From positions 1 to 60,523 of the forward strand of contig DATFYX010000007.1 in NCBI GenBank assembly GCA_035314825.1: DNA of 60,523 bases, written 5' to 3'. The notes under the pieces are model-generated. The model ran no database searches. It was not told the DNA's origin and was given only the letters and a program-made list of their open reading frames with translations. Origin of the DNA: Candidatus Eremiobacteraceae bacterium. Lineage in GTDB: Bacteria > Vulcanimicrobiota > Vulcanimicrobiia > Eremiobacterales > Eremiobacteraceae. The first letter of the stretch is position 1; each line of letters opens with the position of its first letter. Position numbers and translations under genes: made by a program. This document shows positions 25,126 through 34,924 of the stretch, piece by piece.

Positions 25126-26111
25126 TGAATATCGCGGTGCTCGTTCCGCATTGGGCGGGGCGTCTCGCGGCCGCGCTGCAGACGCCGGCATCGCCGGGCG
25201 GCGCGCGCTTCGACGTCGTCGCCGTCGACCCGGCGGATCCGACGGCGTCGCGCGACGTGCTGAGCGGCGCCGAAGTGGTCGTCACGGGGAGATTCGACGC
25301 GCAGTTGGCGGCGCTGTGCCCCGCGCTCAAGCTGCTGGTGTGTCCATGGGCGGGGACCGAGAACATCGATCGCGCCGCACTGCCTGCCGGCGTCTCGCTG
25401 ATCAGCGGCGGCGGCACCGAAGAGCCGATCGCCGAATACGTGATCGGCGCGCTGGTGGCGCTGCGGCACCACATCCTCGAGGCCGACCGCGCGCTGCGCG
25501 GCGGCGAGTGGCTCTACAGCTATACGGGCGACGGCGCGTTCGTCGACGAGCTGTTCGGGTCGACGCTCGGCTTGCTGGGCTACGGGCGCATCGGGCACGA
25601 GATCGCCAAGCGGGCCGTCGCGTTCGGCATGACGTGCAAGGCGTTGACGATGCACCCGCAGCGCGCCCAAGGGGCTGACCGCGCGTCGTGCGAGCCCGGA
25701 CCGCTATCGGACCCCGCAAGCGTGGATGAGCTGGTCGCGGGCTGCGATGCGCTGGCGGTCTGCTGCGAGTTGTCGGATGTCACCCGCGGCATGATCGACG
25801 CCCGGCGGCTGCAGAGCATGAAGCCGACTGCGGTGCTCGTCAACGTGGCGCGCGGGCCCATCGTCGTCGAACGCGATCTGTACGAGGCGCTGCGAGACCG
25901 GCGCATCGCCGGCGCGGCGATCGACGTGTGGTACCAATATCCGCAGCCTGGATCGAAGCACGCCAGCCCCTCCGCGTATCCGTTCGATCAGCTCGGCAAC
26001 GTCATCATGACGCCGCACGACAGCGGCTGGACGCAAGCAGCGATGCGGCGCCGTCTCGAGGGCATCGCCCGCGCGATATCGTCCTTCGCGCATGGAGGCC
26101 GCGCGGGCTAG
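25125..26111 (+). CDS. D-2-hydroxyacid dehydrogenase family protein
   Basis: 328 aa. NAD-binding motif GLLGYGRIGHEIAKRA, catalytic Arg in VNVARGPIV and a His in MTPHDSGWT; the Glu-equivalent lies in the intervening helix. The first ~100 residues form the discontinuous substrate domain with LLVCPWAGTENID. Could act on phosphoglycerate, glyoxylate or other D-2-hydroxyacids. Its stop overlaps the stop of the opposing UDG gene by 4 bp. Confidence 0.88.
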   Translation: MNIAVLVPHWAGRLAAALQTPASPGGARFDVVAVDPADPTASRDVLSGAEVVVTGRFDAQLAALCPALKLLVCPWAGTENIDRAALPAGVSLISGGGTEEPIAEYVIGALVALRHHILEADRALRGGEWLYSYTGDGAFVDELFGSTLGLLGYGRIGHEIAKRAVAFGMTCKALTMHPQRAQGADRASCEPGPLSDPASVDELVAGCDALAVCCELSDVTRGMIDARRLQSMKPTAVLVNVARGPIVVERDLYEALRDRRIAGAAIDVWYQYPQPGSKHASPSAYPFDQLGNVIMTPHDSGWTQAAMRRRLEGIARAISSFAHGGRAG

Positions 26112-26812
26112 CCCGGCCGCCGCTCGATGAGCGAGCGTGCGCGTGCGAAGACGCGGCGCAGCATCGGCAGCGTGAGTTTGCCGGTGTTGGTGTTCTGACG
26201 GCTGGGGTGGTAGCTTCCGAGCAGCGCGACGTCGCGCCGGCCGGGGGCCCGCAAAACGTATTCGGTGCCGTGAGAGAAACGAGGCCGCCTCTTGTCTTCC
26301 GCCACGTAGCCGCGTTCGCGCAAGCGGTCGTAGCCGATGTCGAACCCGATCTTGCCGAGCCCGACGACGACTTGCAGATCGCGAAGCAGGTCTAGCTCGG
26401 CTCGCATGTGCGTCGCGCAGCGATCGATCTGGCGCGGCGTGGGTTTGTTCTTGGGCGGCGCGCAGCGTAAGGCGGCGGTCATGAACGCGTCGATGAGCTC
26501 GAAACCGTCGTCGCGATGGGTCGACGTCGGTTGGGTCGCAAAGCCTGTCGCGTAGAGCGCGGGCGCAAGCCACGCGGCGGAGCCGTCGCCCGTGAACATG
26601 CGTCCTGTCCGGTTGCCGCCGTGCGCCGCAGGCGCCAGACCGACGATGAGCACGCGCGCGTCGGCGCGGCCGATGCTGGGAACGGGCTTGCCCCAATAGC
26701 GATCGCCTGCGAACTCGCGCTTGCGCTCGCGCGCGATGGCGGCGCAATACGAGCGTAGCTCCGGGCAGCGGCGGCACGCGACGATGCGGCGGCGCACCGC
26801 GGCAAGGGTCAT
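26108..26812 (-). CDS. Uracil-DNA glycosylase, family 5 (UdgB)
   Basis: 234 aa from ATG at 26812. Iron-sulfur Cys ligands CRRCPELRSYC and CAPPKNKPTPRQIDRC, active-site motif GLAPAAHGGNRTGRMFTGD and the second motif GSYHPSRQNTNTGK are diagnostic for UDGb. It removes uracil and other deaminated bases from DNA, useful in a high-GC genome. The last 4 bp overlap the opposing dehydrogenase gene. Confidence 0.93.
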   Translation of the reverse strand: MTLAAVRRRIVACRRCPELRSYCAAIARERKREFAGDRYWGKPVPSIGRADARVLIVGLAPAAHGGNRTGRMFTGDGSAAWLAPALYATGFATQPTSTHRDDGFELIDAFMTAALRCAPPKNKPTPRQIDRCATHMRAELDLLRDLQVVVGLGKIGFDIGYDRLRERGYVAEDKRRPRFSHGTEYVLRAPGRRDVALLGSYHPSRQNTNTGKLTLPMLRRVFARARSLIERRPG

Positions 26813-26832
26813 GCGTTTTTGGACTGCTCGTG

Positions 26833-27819
26833 TCAACTCGGCGGCGGTTCCCTTTGCACGTCGAAGGGAAGCGTGAGGCGCAGCCCTGCCGCCAGCGGTC
26901 GCGGATCGTATCCGAGCGCTCGCTTCGCCTTGCTGTTGTCGCCGATGTACGTCGCTGCCCCGGCTCGCAAAGCTTCGCCGGTGTACGTCGGTGGCAGAGG
27001 GAAGACCGTGCCGACGGCATCCATGAACGCCGCCAGCGCGCGCATCGTGGCAGGTCCTGGGTGGAAGCGAGGTGCTTTGATGCCCGTGAACTGCTCGGCG
27101 AGCGCCAGCGCGTCGATGAGCGTGTGCGGCGGGCCGGCGATGATGTAGGTCTCGCCGGGGGCTGCCGCCTCCATCGCTCTGATGTGCGCCCGCGCGATGT
27201 CGTCCACGTAGCCCCAGCACAGAGCCGCGCCGCGCGGGAGCAGCGGCAGCCGCCCTTTGAGGTATTGCGCGAAGAGCTCAGCCACTGCGCTCGTGTCGCC
27301 GGGTCCGTACACCGCACCCGGCATGACGATCACAAGCGGCAGGCCCTGGCGTATCATCGGCTCGGCCACTTCGTGATGGGCGACCCACTTGGTGCGGTCG
27401 TACTCGGTCAGCCATGGACCGCCCGGCGTGCGGTAAGACTCGTCGACCAAATTGCCGTGCGTGTCGCCGTTGACCGCAAGCGTGCTGGTGTACACGCCTT
27501 TGGGAACGCCCAGTTCCTTCATCATCGTCAGGACGTTGCGAGTGCCGTCGACGTTGATCGCTTGGCCTGGCGACGTATCGCGCGCGCCGATCTTGTACCA
27601 GCCCGCGATGTGAAAGACGCCGTCGACGCCGGCCATCGGTGCGCGCAGGCTCGCGGCGTCGGTGATATCGCCGGCGTGCACGGCCACACCCAGGCGCGCG
27701 AGATCGCCTGCGCGCGATGGATCGCGCGCGAGGGCGACGACCGTGTGGCCGGATAGGACGAGTTGACGCGCGACGTGTCCGCCGATGAATCCGGTCGCTC
27801 CGGTGACGAAATATTTCAC
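26833..27819 (-). CDS. NAD-dependent epimerase/dehydratase (HpnA/dihydroflavonol reductase-like SDR)
   Basis: 328 aa from a GTG (one more in-frame GTG lies immediately upstream). Extended SDR: VTGATGFIGGHVA, the YDRTKW catalytic YxxxK and VMPGAVYGPGD. Resembles hopanoid-associated sugar epimerases and dihydroflavonol 4-reductase-like proteins; the substrate is not predictable. It lies 20 bp upstream of the UDG gene on the same strand and is divergent from the VIT1/CCC1 gene. Confidence 0.88.
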   Translation of the reverse strand: MKYFVTGATGFIGGHVARQLVLSGHTVVALARDPSRAGDLARLGVAVHAGDITDAASLRAPMAGVDGVFHIAGWYKIGARDTSPGQAINVDGTRNVLTMMKELGVPKGVYTSTLAVNGDTHGNLVDESYRTPGGPWLTEYDRTKWVAHHEVAEPMIRQGLPLVIVMPGAVYGPGDTSAVAELFAQYLKGRLPLLPRGAALCWGYVDDIARAHIRAMEAAAPGETYIIAGPPHTLIDALALAEQFTGIKAPRFHPGPATMRALAAFMDAVGTVFPLPPTYTGEALRAGAATYIGDNSKAKRALGYDPRPLAAGLRLTLPFDVQREPPPS

Positions 27820-27904
27820 CACATCGCGTTTTGTGTCGCCTCGCGGCGCACCTTTGCGGCAAGGCAGGACGGCCTGTCCGAATGGCCAAGGCGTCGGGGC
27901 CATA

Positions 27905-28618
27905 GTGAAGACATCTGACAGCGCGATCCAGCGGCGGTTGGACGATGCGCAAAGCGGAACAGCGCGCGCCGGCGTCTTGGGCATCAGCGACGGCCTCGTC
28001 ACAAACATCTCCTTGATCCTCGGCGTCGCAGGTGCGAACGCGGATGCTTCTTTCGTGCGTCTCGCGGGGTTGGCGAGCCTTGTCGCGGGCGCGGGCTCGA
28101 TGGCGGTCGGCGAGTACATCTCGATGCAGGCGCAAAAAGAGCTGCTCGAGCGGGTGCTCTCCGATGCGCGGGCCGAGCAGCGGACCGATCCGAACGCGAT
28201 GACCGCGCGTCTTGCCGCCGTCTTCCAGCGGGCGGGCGTGCACCCCGATGATGCGCGTCATGCCGCCGAGACCGTGGCCCAACATCCCGAACAAGCGTTG
28301 GACACGTACGCGCGGATCGGACTGGGCTTCAACCCGAAGGAGTTAGGAGCGCCGGTCGGCGCCGCCATATCGTCGCTGCTCACCTTTGCAGCAGGAGCGC
28401 TCATCCCGCTCCTGCCGTGGTTTTTTTGGTCGGGAACGACAGCGGTGTTGATCTCGATATCGCTCTCGACGGTCGCCGCGGCGGCGATCGGCGGGTACCT
28501 CGGGCAGCAGACCGGCAAGGGCGTCGTCTGGTCGGCGGCCCGCCAAGTGCTCGTCGTCGCGGTGGCGGCGACCGCGACATATCTCGTCGGACGAATCTTC
28601 CGCGTTCGCGTCACGTAG
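27905..28618 (+). CDS. VIT1/CCC1 family iron/manganese transporter
   Basis: 237 aa from GTG 27905. Four to five hydrophobic segments: GVLGISDGLVTNISLILGVAG (the conserved first helix with the Asp-Gly signature), SLVAGAGSMAVGEYISM, then AISSLLTFAAGALIPLLPWF and VLISISLSTVAAAAIGGYLG, with an intervening cytosolic Glu/Arg-rich metal-binding region. Family members export or store Fe2+/Mn2+. The start region is tight against the divergent SDR (85 bp), which should hold both promoters. Confidence 0.87.
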   Translation: MKTSDSAIQRRLDDAQSGTARAGVLGISDGLVTNISLILGVAGANADASFVRLAGLASLVAGAGSMAVGEYISMQAQKELLERVLSDARAEQRTDPNAMTARLAAVFQRAGVHPDDARHAAETVAQHPEQALDTYARIGLGFNPKELGAPVGAAISSLLTFAAGALIPLLPWFFWSGTTAVLISISLSTVAAAAIGGYLGQQTGKGVVWSAARQVLVVAVAATATYLVGRIFRVRVT

Positions 28619-28654
28619 CGGCTCTGCACAACGGCAGAGCAGAAAGGAACACAC

Positions 28655-29083
28655 ATGCCGACACGCACGGCTCAAGCTCAGTGGAACGGAGATCTTCGCA
28701 GCGGCAACGGCCACATGCGGTTCGGCAGCGGCGCGTTCGATGGGCCGTACTCCTTTGATTCGCGCTTCGGCGACGGGAAGGGGACGAATCCGGAGGAGCT
28801 GATCGCAGCCGCCCACGCCGGCTGCTTCAGCATGGCGACTGCGGGAGGTCTGACGCGCGCGGGCCATCCGCCGACGAGCATCGAGACGAACGCGAAGCTC
28901 ACGCTCGAGCAGCGGCCAGAAGGCTTTCGCATCACGACGATCGAGCTGACCACCACTGCCGTCGTGCCGGGCATCGACGAAGCCGAGTTTCGGACGATCG
29001 CAGAAGAGGCGAAGAAGAACTGCCCGGTCTCCGTGGCGCTGGCCAGCGTGAACATCACGTTGAACGCCGCGCTGAAGCGTTAG
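28655..29083 (+). CDS. OsmC/Ohr family peroxiredoxin
   Basis: 142 aa. The two catalytic Cys are visible in HAGCFSMA and KKNCPVSVAL, with Arg/Glu of the OsmC active site region (NPEELIAAAHAG). Reduces organic hydroperoxides. A ribosome site (AAAGGA) lies upstream. It is followed 4 bp later by a secreted protein gene. Confidence 0.93.
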   Translation: MPTRTAQAQWNGDLRSGNGHMRFGSGAFDGPYSFDSRFGDGKGTNPEELIAAAHAGCFSMATAGGLTRAGHPPTSIETNAKLTLEQRPEGFRITTIELTTTAVVPGIDEAEFRTIAEEAKKNCPVSVALASVNITLNAALKR

Positions 29084-29087
29084 GTCG

Positions 29088-29942
29088 GTGCGCAGAGGGC
29101 CGTTCATCAGCGCGCTGGCGATCGCGGCGCTGGCCCCGTCGCTGGTCCGCGCCGGAACGCCGCCGCCGCCCGACGTCGAGCTGCCCGCTCTCTTCAAGGG
29201 CGGGCGTCCGTTCTTGCGCCTGACCGCGCCTGACGGATCGCGCGTGCTCGCCTGGCTCGACACCGATGGTACCGGGTTCATCACGCGCGCGGCAGCCAAG
29301 CGGCTCGGATTACAGGTAGCCGCGTCAGGGCGCGCCGCGCTGCCCGCATTCGCCGAACAGCTGCCTCCGGTCGGCGGCGACGGTACGCTTCCCGTGATCG
29401 ACCCAGACCCCAAGGACCCGGTGCTGGCCGGCGTCGATGTGCAGCTCGGCGCGACGTGGTTCGCAGGGCGTGTGTGGACGATCGATTACCGCAACGAGCA
29501 CATCGTCTGGAATGTGGATAGGCACGACATCACGTCGGATGCGATCAATCCGGTGAAGCTCCATTTCCGAAACGGCATCTACCCGACGCTTCCGGTCGTG
29601 GTCGAGGGCGAGCTGATCGAGATGTCCTTGGACACCGCCGCGACGGTCGTGGAAAGGACGGGCACGATCGCCGCCACCAGTTTCATCACCCATGACAGGC
29701 TTGCGAAGTGGCATGCCGCACATCCGGACTGGCCCGTGCAGAACATATCTCCGGGCGTCGATCGCATCGAAGTGACTGAGGTGAAGGTGCTCAGCATCCT
29801 GCTCGGCAGCGTCTCGTTCACCACGCGTCCGAACGACGACGTGTTCGAAGGGGAGACGCTGCAGGGCAAGCTCGGTTCGAACGCCTGGGCATTTCGCGTG
29901 CTCATGCTGGACTACGTGCGCGGCTTCGCCGCGTTCGACTAA
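29088..29942 (+). CDS. Secreted retropepsin-like aspartic protease family protein
   Basis: 284 aa, GTG start 4 bp after the OsmC stop. Signal peptide of about 22 residues ends at a VRA-G site. Two Asp-Thr motifs, LDTDGTGFITR (about residue 57) and LDTAATVV (about 182), resemble the paired active-site motifs of aspartic proteases, in one chain. Whether both act is uncertain since the second lacks the usual Gly after DT. Likely periplasmic. Confidence 0.7.
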   Translation: MRRGPFISALAIAALAPSLVRAGTPPPPDVELPALFKGGRPFLRLTAPDGSRVLAWLDTDGTGFITRAAAKRLGLQVAASGRAALPAFAEQLPPVGGDGTLPVIDPDPKDPVLAGVDVQLGATWFAGRVWTIDYRNEHIVWNVDRHDITSDAINPVKLHFRNGIYPTLPVVVEGELIEMSLDTAATVVERTGTIAATSFITHDRLAKWHAAHPDWPVQNISPGVDRIEVTEVKVLSILLGSVSFTTRPNDDVFEGETLQGKLGSNAWAFRVLMLDYVRGFAAFD

Positions 29943-29954
29943 CGCGCCGACGTC

Positions 29955-30950
29955 ATGGAACTGCTCGTCTTGGGAGGCACGAAGTTCCTCGGGCCGCACC
30001 TGGTAGAGTCCGCGCGTGCACGCGGCCACCAGGTGACGTTGTTCAATCGCGGCAAGAGCGGTCGTGCGCCTGCGGACGTCGAGTGGATCGCCGGCGATCG
30101 GGATGGCGAGCTGGGCAAGCTGGGTCAGAGGCGCTGGGACGCCGTCATCGATACCTGCGGTTTCGTGCCGCGCGTCGTGAAGGCATCGGTGGACGCGCTG
30201 CGCGAGCGTGCCGGCCGGTACGTTTTCGTGTCGACGATCAGCGTCTATCCGGAGAGTTTTGGCGGATCGTTCGACGAGAGCGAACCGCTCATCGCCCTTG
30301 AAGATCAGTCGGTCGAGACCGTGACGCCACAGACCTACGGCGGCCTCAAGGCGCTGTGCGAGGCGCGGGTCAGCGCCGGTTTCGGCGATCGCGCGCTGAT
30401 CGTGCGACCGGGCCTGATCGTGGGTCCGCTCGATCCGACCGACCGCTTCACCTATTGGCCCAACCGGTTCGCATTGGGCGGCGAGATACTCGCGCCGGCG
30501 CCGAGCGAGGCGTTCGTCTCGTTCATCGACGTGCGCGATCTGGCGGACTGGATCGTGGCGGCGCTGGACGGGGGCGTGGCAGGGATTTTCAACGCCAGCG
30601 GACGGTACGGCGCCATCACCATGGGAGACATGCTTGCCGCCTGTGCGGCGGCGGCCAGCACCGGGGTTCCGCTCTGGGTGAGCGAGGCGTTCTTGCTCGC
30701 AAACGGCGTGACGCCGTGGACCGAGCTGCCGTTATGGATCCCGCAAGGCGAGGACAGCATCGTAAAGGCGAGTTCCGCGCGGGCGGTCGAAGCGGGACTG
30801 CGCTGCCGCCCGCTCGCAGACACCGTCGCGGCGACGCTGGAATGGAGCAGGGGCCTTGGCCTTGACCGCCCCCTGAGGGCCGGTCTCACGCGGGAGCGCG
30901 AGGCCCAGTTGCTCGCCGCATGGCGGGCATCCGCGAAGACGACGACGTAA
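29955..30950 (+). CDS. NAD-dependent epimerase/dehydratase (CSP41-like SDR)
   Basis: 331 aa. Extended SDR with a variant glycine motif LGGTKFLGPHLVE, DTCGFVPR, the VFVSTISVYP strand and the catalytic YGGLKA (YxxxK). Resembles the CSP41/isoflavone-reductase-like group of atypical SDRs common in actinobacteria. Substrate unknown. 12 bp after the protease-like gene. Confidence 0.85.
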   Translation: MELLVLGGTKFLGPHLVESARARGHQVTLFNRGKSGRAPADVEWIAGDRDGELGKLGQRRWDAVIDTCGFVPRVVKASVDALRERAGRYVFVSTISVYPESFGGSFDESEPLIALEDQSVETVTPQTYGGLKALCEARVSAGFGDRALIVRPGLIVGPLDPTDRFTYWPNRFALGGEILAPAPSEAFVSFIDVRDLADWIVAALDGGVAGIFNASGRYGAITMGDMLAACAAAASTGVPLWVSEAFLLANGVTPWTELPLWIPQGEDSIVKASSARAVEAGLRCRPLADTVAATLEWSRGLGLDRPLRAGLTREREAQLLAAWRASAKTTT

Positions 30951-30983
30951 CCAGCGGTACGATAAACGGAAAGGACCGCCATC

Positions 30984-31883
30984 ATGAGCGCGCAGTCAGA
31001 CCAGTGGCCCGCGATTCCGCTCGAGTCGTGGCGCGACACCCTCGACACCTTGCACCTGTACTCGCAGGTGCCTGGCAAGATCCGGACCAAGCTCGCGCCG
31101 CCCGAACCGGAGTTCAACCACGTCACGCTGTACGTCGCCGGGCGGGGGCTCACCACCGGTCCGATACCGTACGGCGGGCGCGCGTTCGAACTCGCCTTTG
31201 ACTTCGTGGACCATAGGTTCGTCATCGCGTGCAGCGACGGCGCCACCAGTTTCATCGATCTGGGGCAGCGCAGCGTGGCGTCGTTCTATGCGGCGGTGAT
31301 GGCCGGGCTGCGCGACTGCGGCGTCGAGGTGAAGATCTCCGAGCTGCCGCAAGAGGTGCCGGATCCCATCCCCTTCTCACAGGATGACAAGCACGCGTCG
31401 TATGACCGCGCCGCCGTCGAGCGCTTCTGGCGCGCCCTTGTCGGCATCGACACCGCCTTCAAAGCGCATCGGGCGCCGTTTCGCGGCCGCCACTCGCCCG
31501 TGCAGCTGTGGTGGGGTTCATTCGATCTCGGCTACGAGCGGTTTTCAGGCCGGCCGGCCGCGCCGCCGCCCAACGCGAATTTCATCTATCGCGAGTCGAT
31601 GGACGCCGAACTGATCAACGCCGGGTTCTGGCCCGGCGACGCGAGGTTCCCCGAACCGGCGTTTTTCGCGTACGCGTATCCGAAGCCCGAGGGATTGGAG
31701 TCCGCTTCGATCGCGCCGACGGCTGCGTTTTGGAGCAAAGAGCTCGGAGAGTGGGCGCTGCGCTATGAGGATGTGCGCCGCTCGCCGTCGCCGCACGATA
31801 TGATCATGCAGTTCTTGTCGAGCACGTACGACGCCGCGGCCTCGCGCATGCGTTGGGATCCCGAGTTGAAGGGCAGGTCCTAG
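30984..31883 (+). CDS. DUF5996 family protein
   Basis: 299 aa. N-terminal WPAIPLESWRDTLDTLHLYSQVPGKIR and a central region SPVQLWWGSFDLGYERFSGR that are conserved in DUF5996 proteins. Biochemical role unknown. No signal peptide or membrane helix. It ends 2 bp before the reductase gene. Confidence 0.85.
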   Translation: MSAQSDQWPAIPLESWRDTLDTLHLYSQVPGKIRTKLAPPEPEFNHVTLYVAGRGLTTGPIPYGGRAFELAFDFVDHRFVIACSDGATSFIDLGQRSVASFYAAVMAGLRDCGVEVKISELPQEVPDPIPFSQDDKHASYDRAAVERFWRALVGIDTAFKAHRAPFRGRHSPVQLWWGSFDLGYERFSGRPAAPPPNANFIYRESMDAELINAGFWPGDARFPEPAFFAYAYPKPEGLESASIAPTAAFWSKELGEWALRYEDVRRSPSPHDMIMQFLSSTYDAAASRMRWDPELKGRS

Positions 31884-31885
31884 AC

Positions 31886-32882
<997 letters not shown>

Positions 32883-32899
<17 letters not shown>

Positions 32900-33998
32900 C
32901 GGCGACGCCGAGAATGCCGACCACGATCTCGATGGCGATCAGGACGATGACGATGAGCTCGAGGAACTCGCTGCGCGCGGTCGCGGCCCGATCGATCAGG
33001 TAGCGGTAGACCTCGCCGACGCTGTCGAGTTTGCTCTCGATCTGGCGCTGCCAGACGTCCAATCCTAGCCGCGACGCGACTGCGCGGTAGATGCGCGCGT
33101 AATATGCGTCGCCGACGATCTTGAGCGCGTTGCTTGCCCGATCGGCGAGCTCGCGGATGTCGACGAGCAGATAGCCGAGCGCTTCGGCGCGTTCGTCGGC
33201 CTCGAAGCGGCGCAGGGGGCGCCATTTGCGGCGCGGCGGCAGATCGGTCGAATAGATGGCGTCGAGCTCGGCGTCGAGGCGCGCGTCGTACGTGCGGAAT
33301 TCGACGAGCTGCGAGTTGGCGAACTCGAGCAGGTCGAGGATGACCTCGGCATTCTCGCGGCTGTCGCAGATGAACGCTGCATCCCATTGCAGCACGACGA
33401 GATCGTCCGGCAGGTAGCTGAAGCGCAAACGCAGGGTCTCCGCCTGTTCTTCCGGCGAGAGCGGCTGGTGCTCGGCGAGCATGAGTCCGAGCACGGCGGG
33501 CCCGTGCTGGTCGAGCAGCATCGCCGCGTCGAGCGGCGTCGCAAGCCGCTCGACGGCGCTGGTGAAGTAATCCTCGACCAGCGTGTCATGGGGTTCGACG
33601 AGCGCGGGCGCGCTATCGCGCAGGATCTCGTCAAGCAAGCGGCGGGCGTCGCCGATCAGGCGGTCGTCTGTGCGCAGCGCGATGATCAAGTCGATGAACC
33701 CCGACCACGTTCCCGAGTACGGAAAGGCGAAGCGGATCGAGACGACGCCGTAGTCGTAGACCTTAGCGCGGGCCTCGGCGCTGACGCCGCCGAGCGTGAC
33801 GGAGGGAAGTTTCGCGGCCAACGGCGGCACGGCGAATTGGATGTGCTCGGCCGACGGCGCGGCGCGAAAGCGCAACGGCGCGGGCTGCGCGCTCTCACCG
33901 GCGATGCTGCCGAGCTTGGTCAGGTCGATCGTGTCGGAGACGTCGAACAAAAAGCTCGCATAAAAAGTGGCGGCGGCGATGTCGGGGCCTTCGGGCAT
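32883..33998 (-). CDS. DUF155/RMD1 family protein with C-terminal membrane helix
   Basis: 371 aa from the ATG giving MPEGPDIAA. The core WDAAFICDSRENAEVILDLLEFANSQLVEFR motif and the closing LEL.VI.LI...V.GI hydrophobic helix are those of the RMD1/RMND1 (DUF155) family, known in eukaryotic mitochondria and in bacteria. Bacterial function is unknown. An upstream in-frame ATG at 34061 is possible. Divergent from the bestrophin-like gene across 122 bp. Confidence 0.85.
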
Positions 33999-34120
33999 AA
34001 TGGACTCTCGCCGCGCGATAGCGGGGAATCCTCTTTTGCGACCGCCGCGCAGGCAGGACATGGGCGGTTCGCAGGAAAGCTGATGGTCGCCGAGCCTCCG
34101 TGTGAAGAAGGAAGAGGGCG

Positions 34121-34918
34121 ATGAGTTTCAGCGCAGCGGATATCAGGGAGACGTCTTTGATCGTCCTCGTGTTGATCGTGGTGGTCGGCCTGGGCTCGTA
34201 TTTCGTCACCCGCCGGATGCGCGCGAGCAGTGCGGACGACGCGCCATTCGGCGTGATCCTCGCTGCTGCGTTCGCGCTCGTCGGATTGCTGCTCGGTTTT
34301 TCGTTCTCGCTCGCGCTGTCGCGCTACGACGCGCGCCGCCAGGTCACGGTGCAGGAGGCCAACGCCATCGGCACCACGATCCTGCGGGTCCATCTGCTCC
34401 AGCCGTCGATCGCCGTGCCGATGTGGTCGACCCTGCGGGAGTATGTCCAAGCGCGTATCGACTTCGCCGCGGCGGGCACCCAGCCGGGCGCGCGGGATGA
34501 GCCCGGCAGGCGCAGCGCGGCGCTGCAAAGCAAGATGTGGTCGCTGGCGATGAGCGCCGCTCAGCGCGATCCGCACTCGACGATGGTGCCGCTGTTCATC
34601 CAAACGCTCAATGCCGTGATCGATCTGAGCGCCGAGCAGGACGCCGCGCTCAGCGCCACGATTCCGGACGCCGTGCTGGTCATCTTGATCTGCGTCGTGC
34701 TCATCGCGGCGGCCCTGCTGGGAGCGAATTTCGGCAGGGTGAAGGAATTCGACTTTCCCGCGTTCTGTTTTTTCGCGGCGATGTTGGCGGTGGTCATCGC
34801 GACCATCCTCGACCTGGACCGTCCCCAGGGCGGATTCATCAAAGTGCCGCTGACCCCGCTGCAGAATCTACAGCCGATGGTGGCCGGCCCGCCGCCGGTC
34901 CCGAGCGGCGTGCGTTAG
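34121..34918 (+). CDS. DUF4239 (bestrophin-like) membrane protein
   Basis: 265 aa. Two helices near the N terminus (IVLVLIVVVGLGSYF and VILAAAFALVGLLLGFSF), a cytosolic stretch with SRYDARRQVTVQEANAIGTT, then two C-terminal helices and a LDRPQGGFIKV segment. This is the DUF4239 bestrophin-like pattern; ion-channel function is unproven in bacteria. 6 bp before the next gene. Confidence 0.85.
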   Translation: MSFSAADIRETSLIVLVLIVVVGLGSYFVTRRMRASSADDAPFGVILAAAFALVGLLLGFSFSLALSRYDARRQVTVQEANAIGTTILRVHLLQPSIAVPMWSTLREYVQARIDFAAAGTQPGARDEPGRRSAALQSKMWSLAMSAAQRDPHSTMVPLFIQTLNAVIDLSAEQDAALSATIPDAVLVILICVVLIAAALLGANFGRVKEFDFPAFCFFAAMLAVVIATILDLDRPQGGFIKVPLTPLQNLQPMVAGPPPVPSGVR

Positions 34919-34924
34919 AGGTCG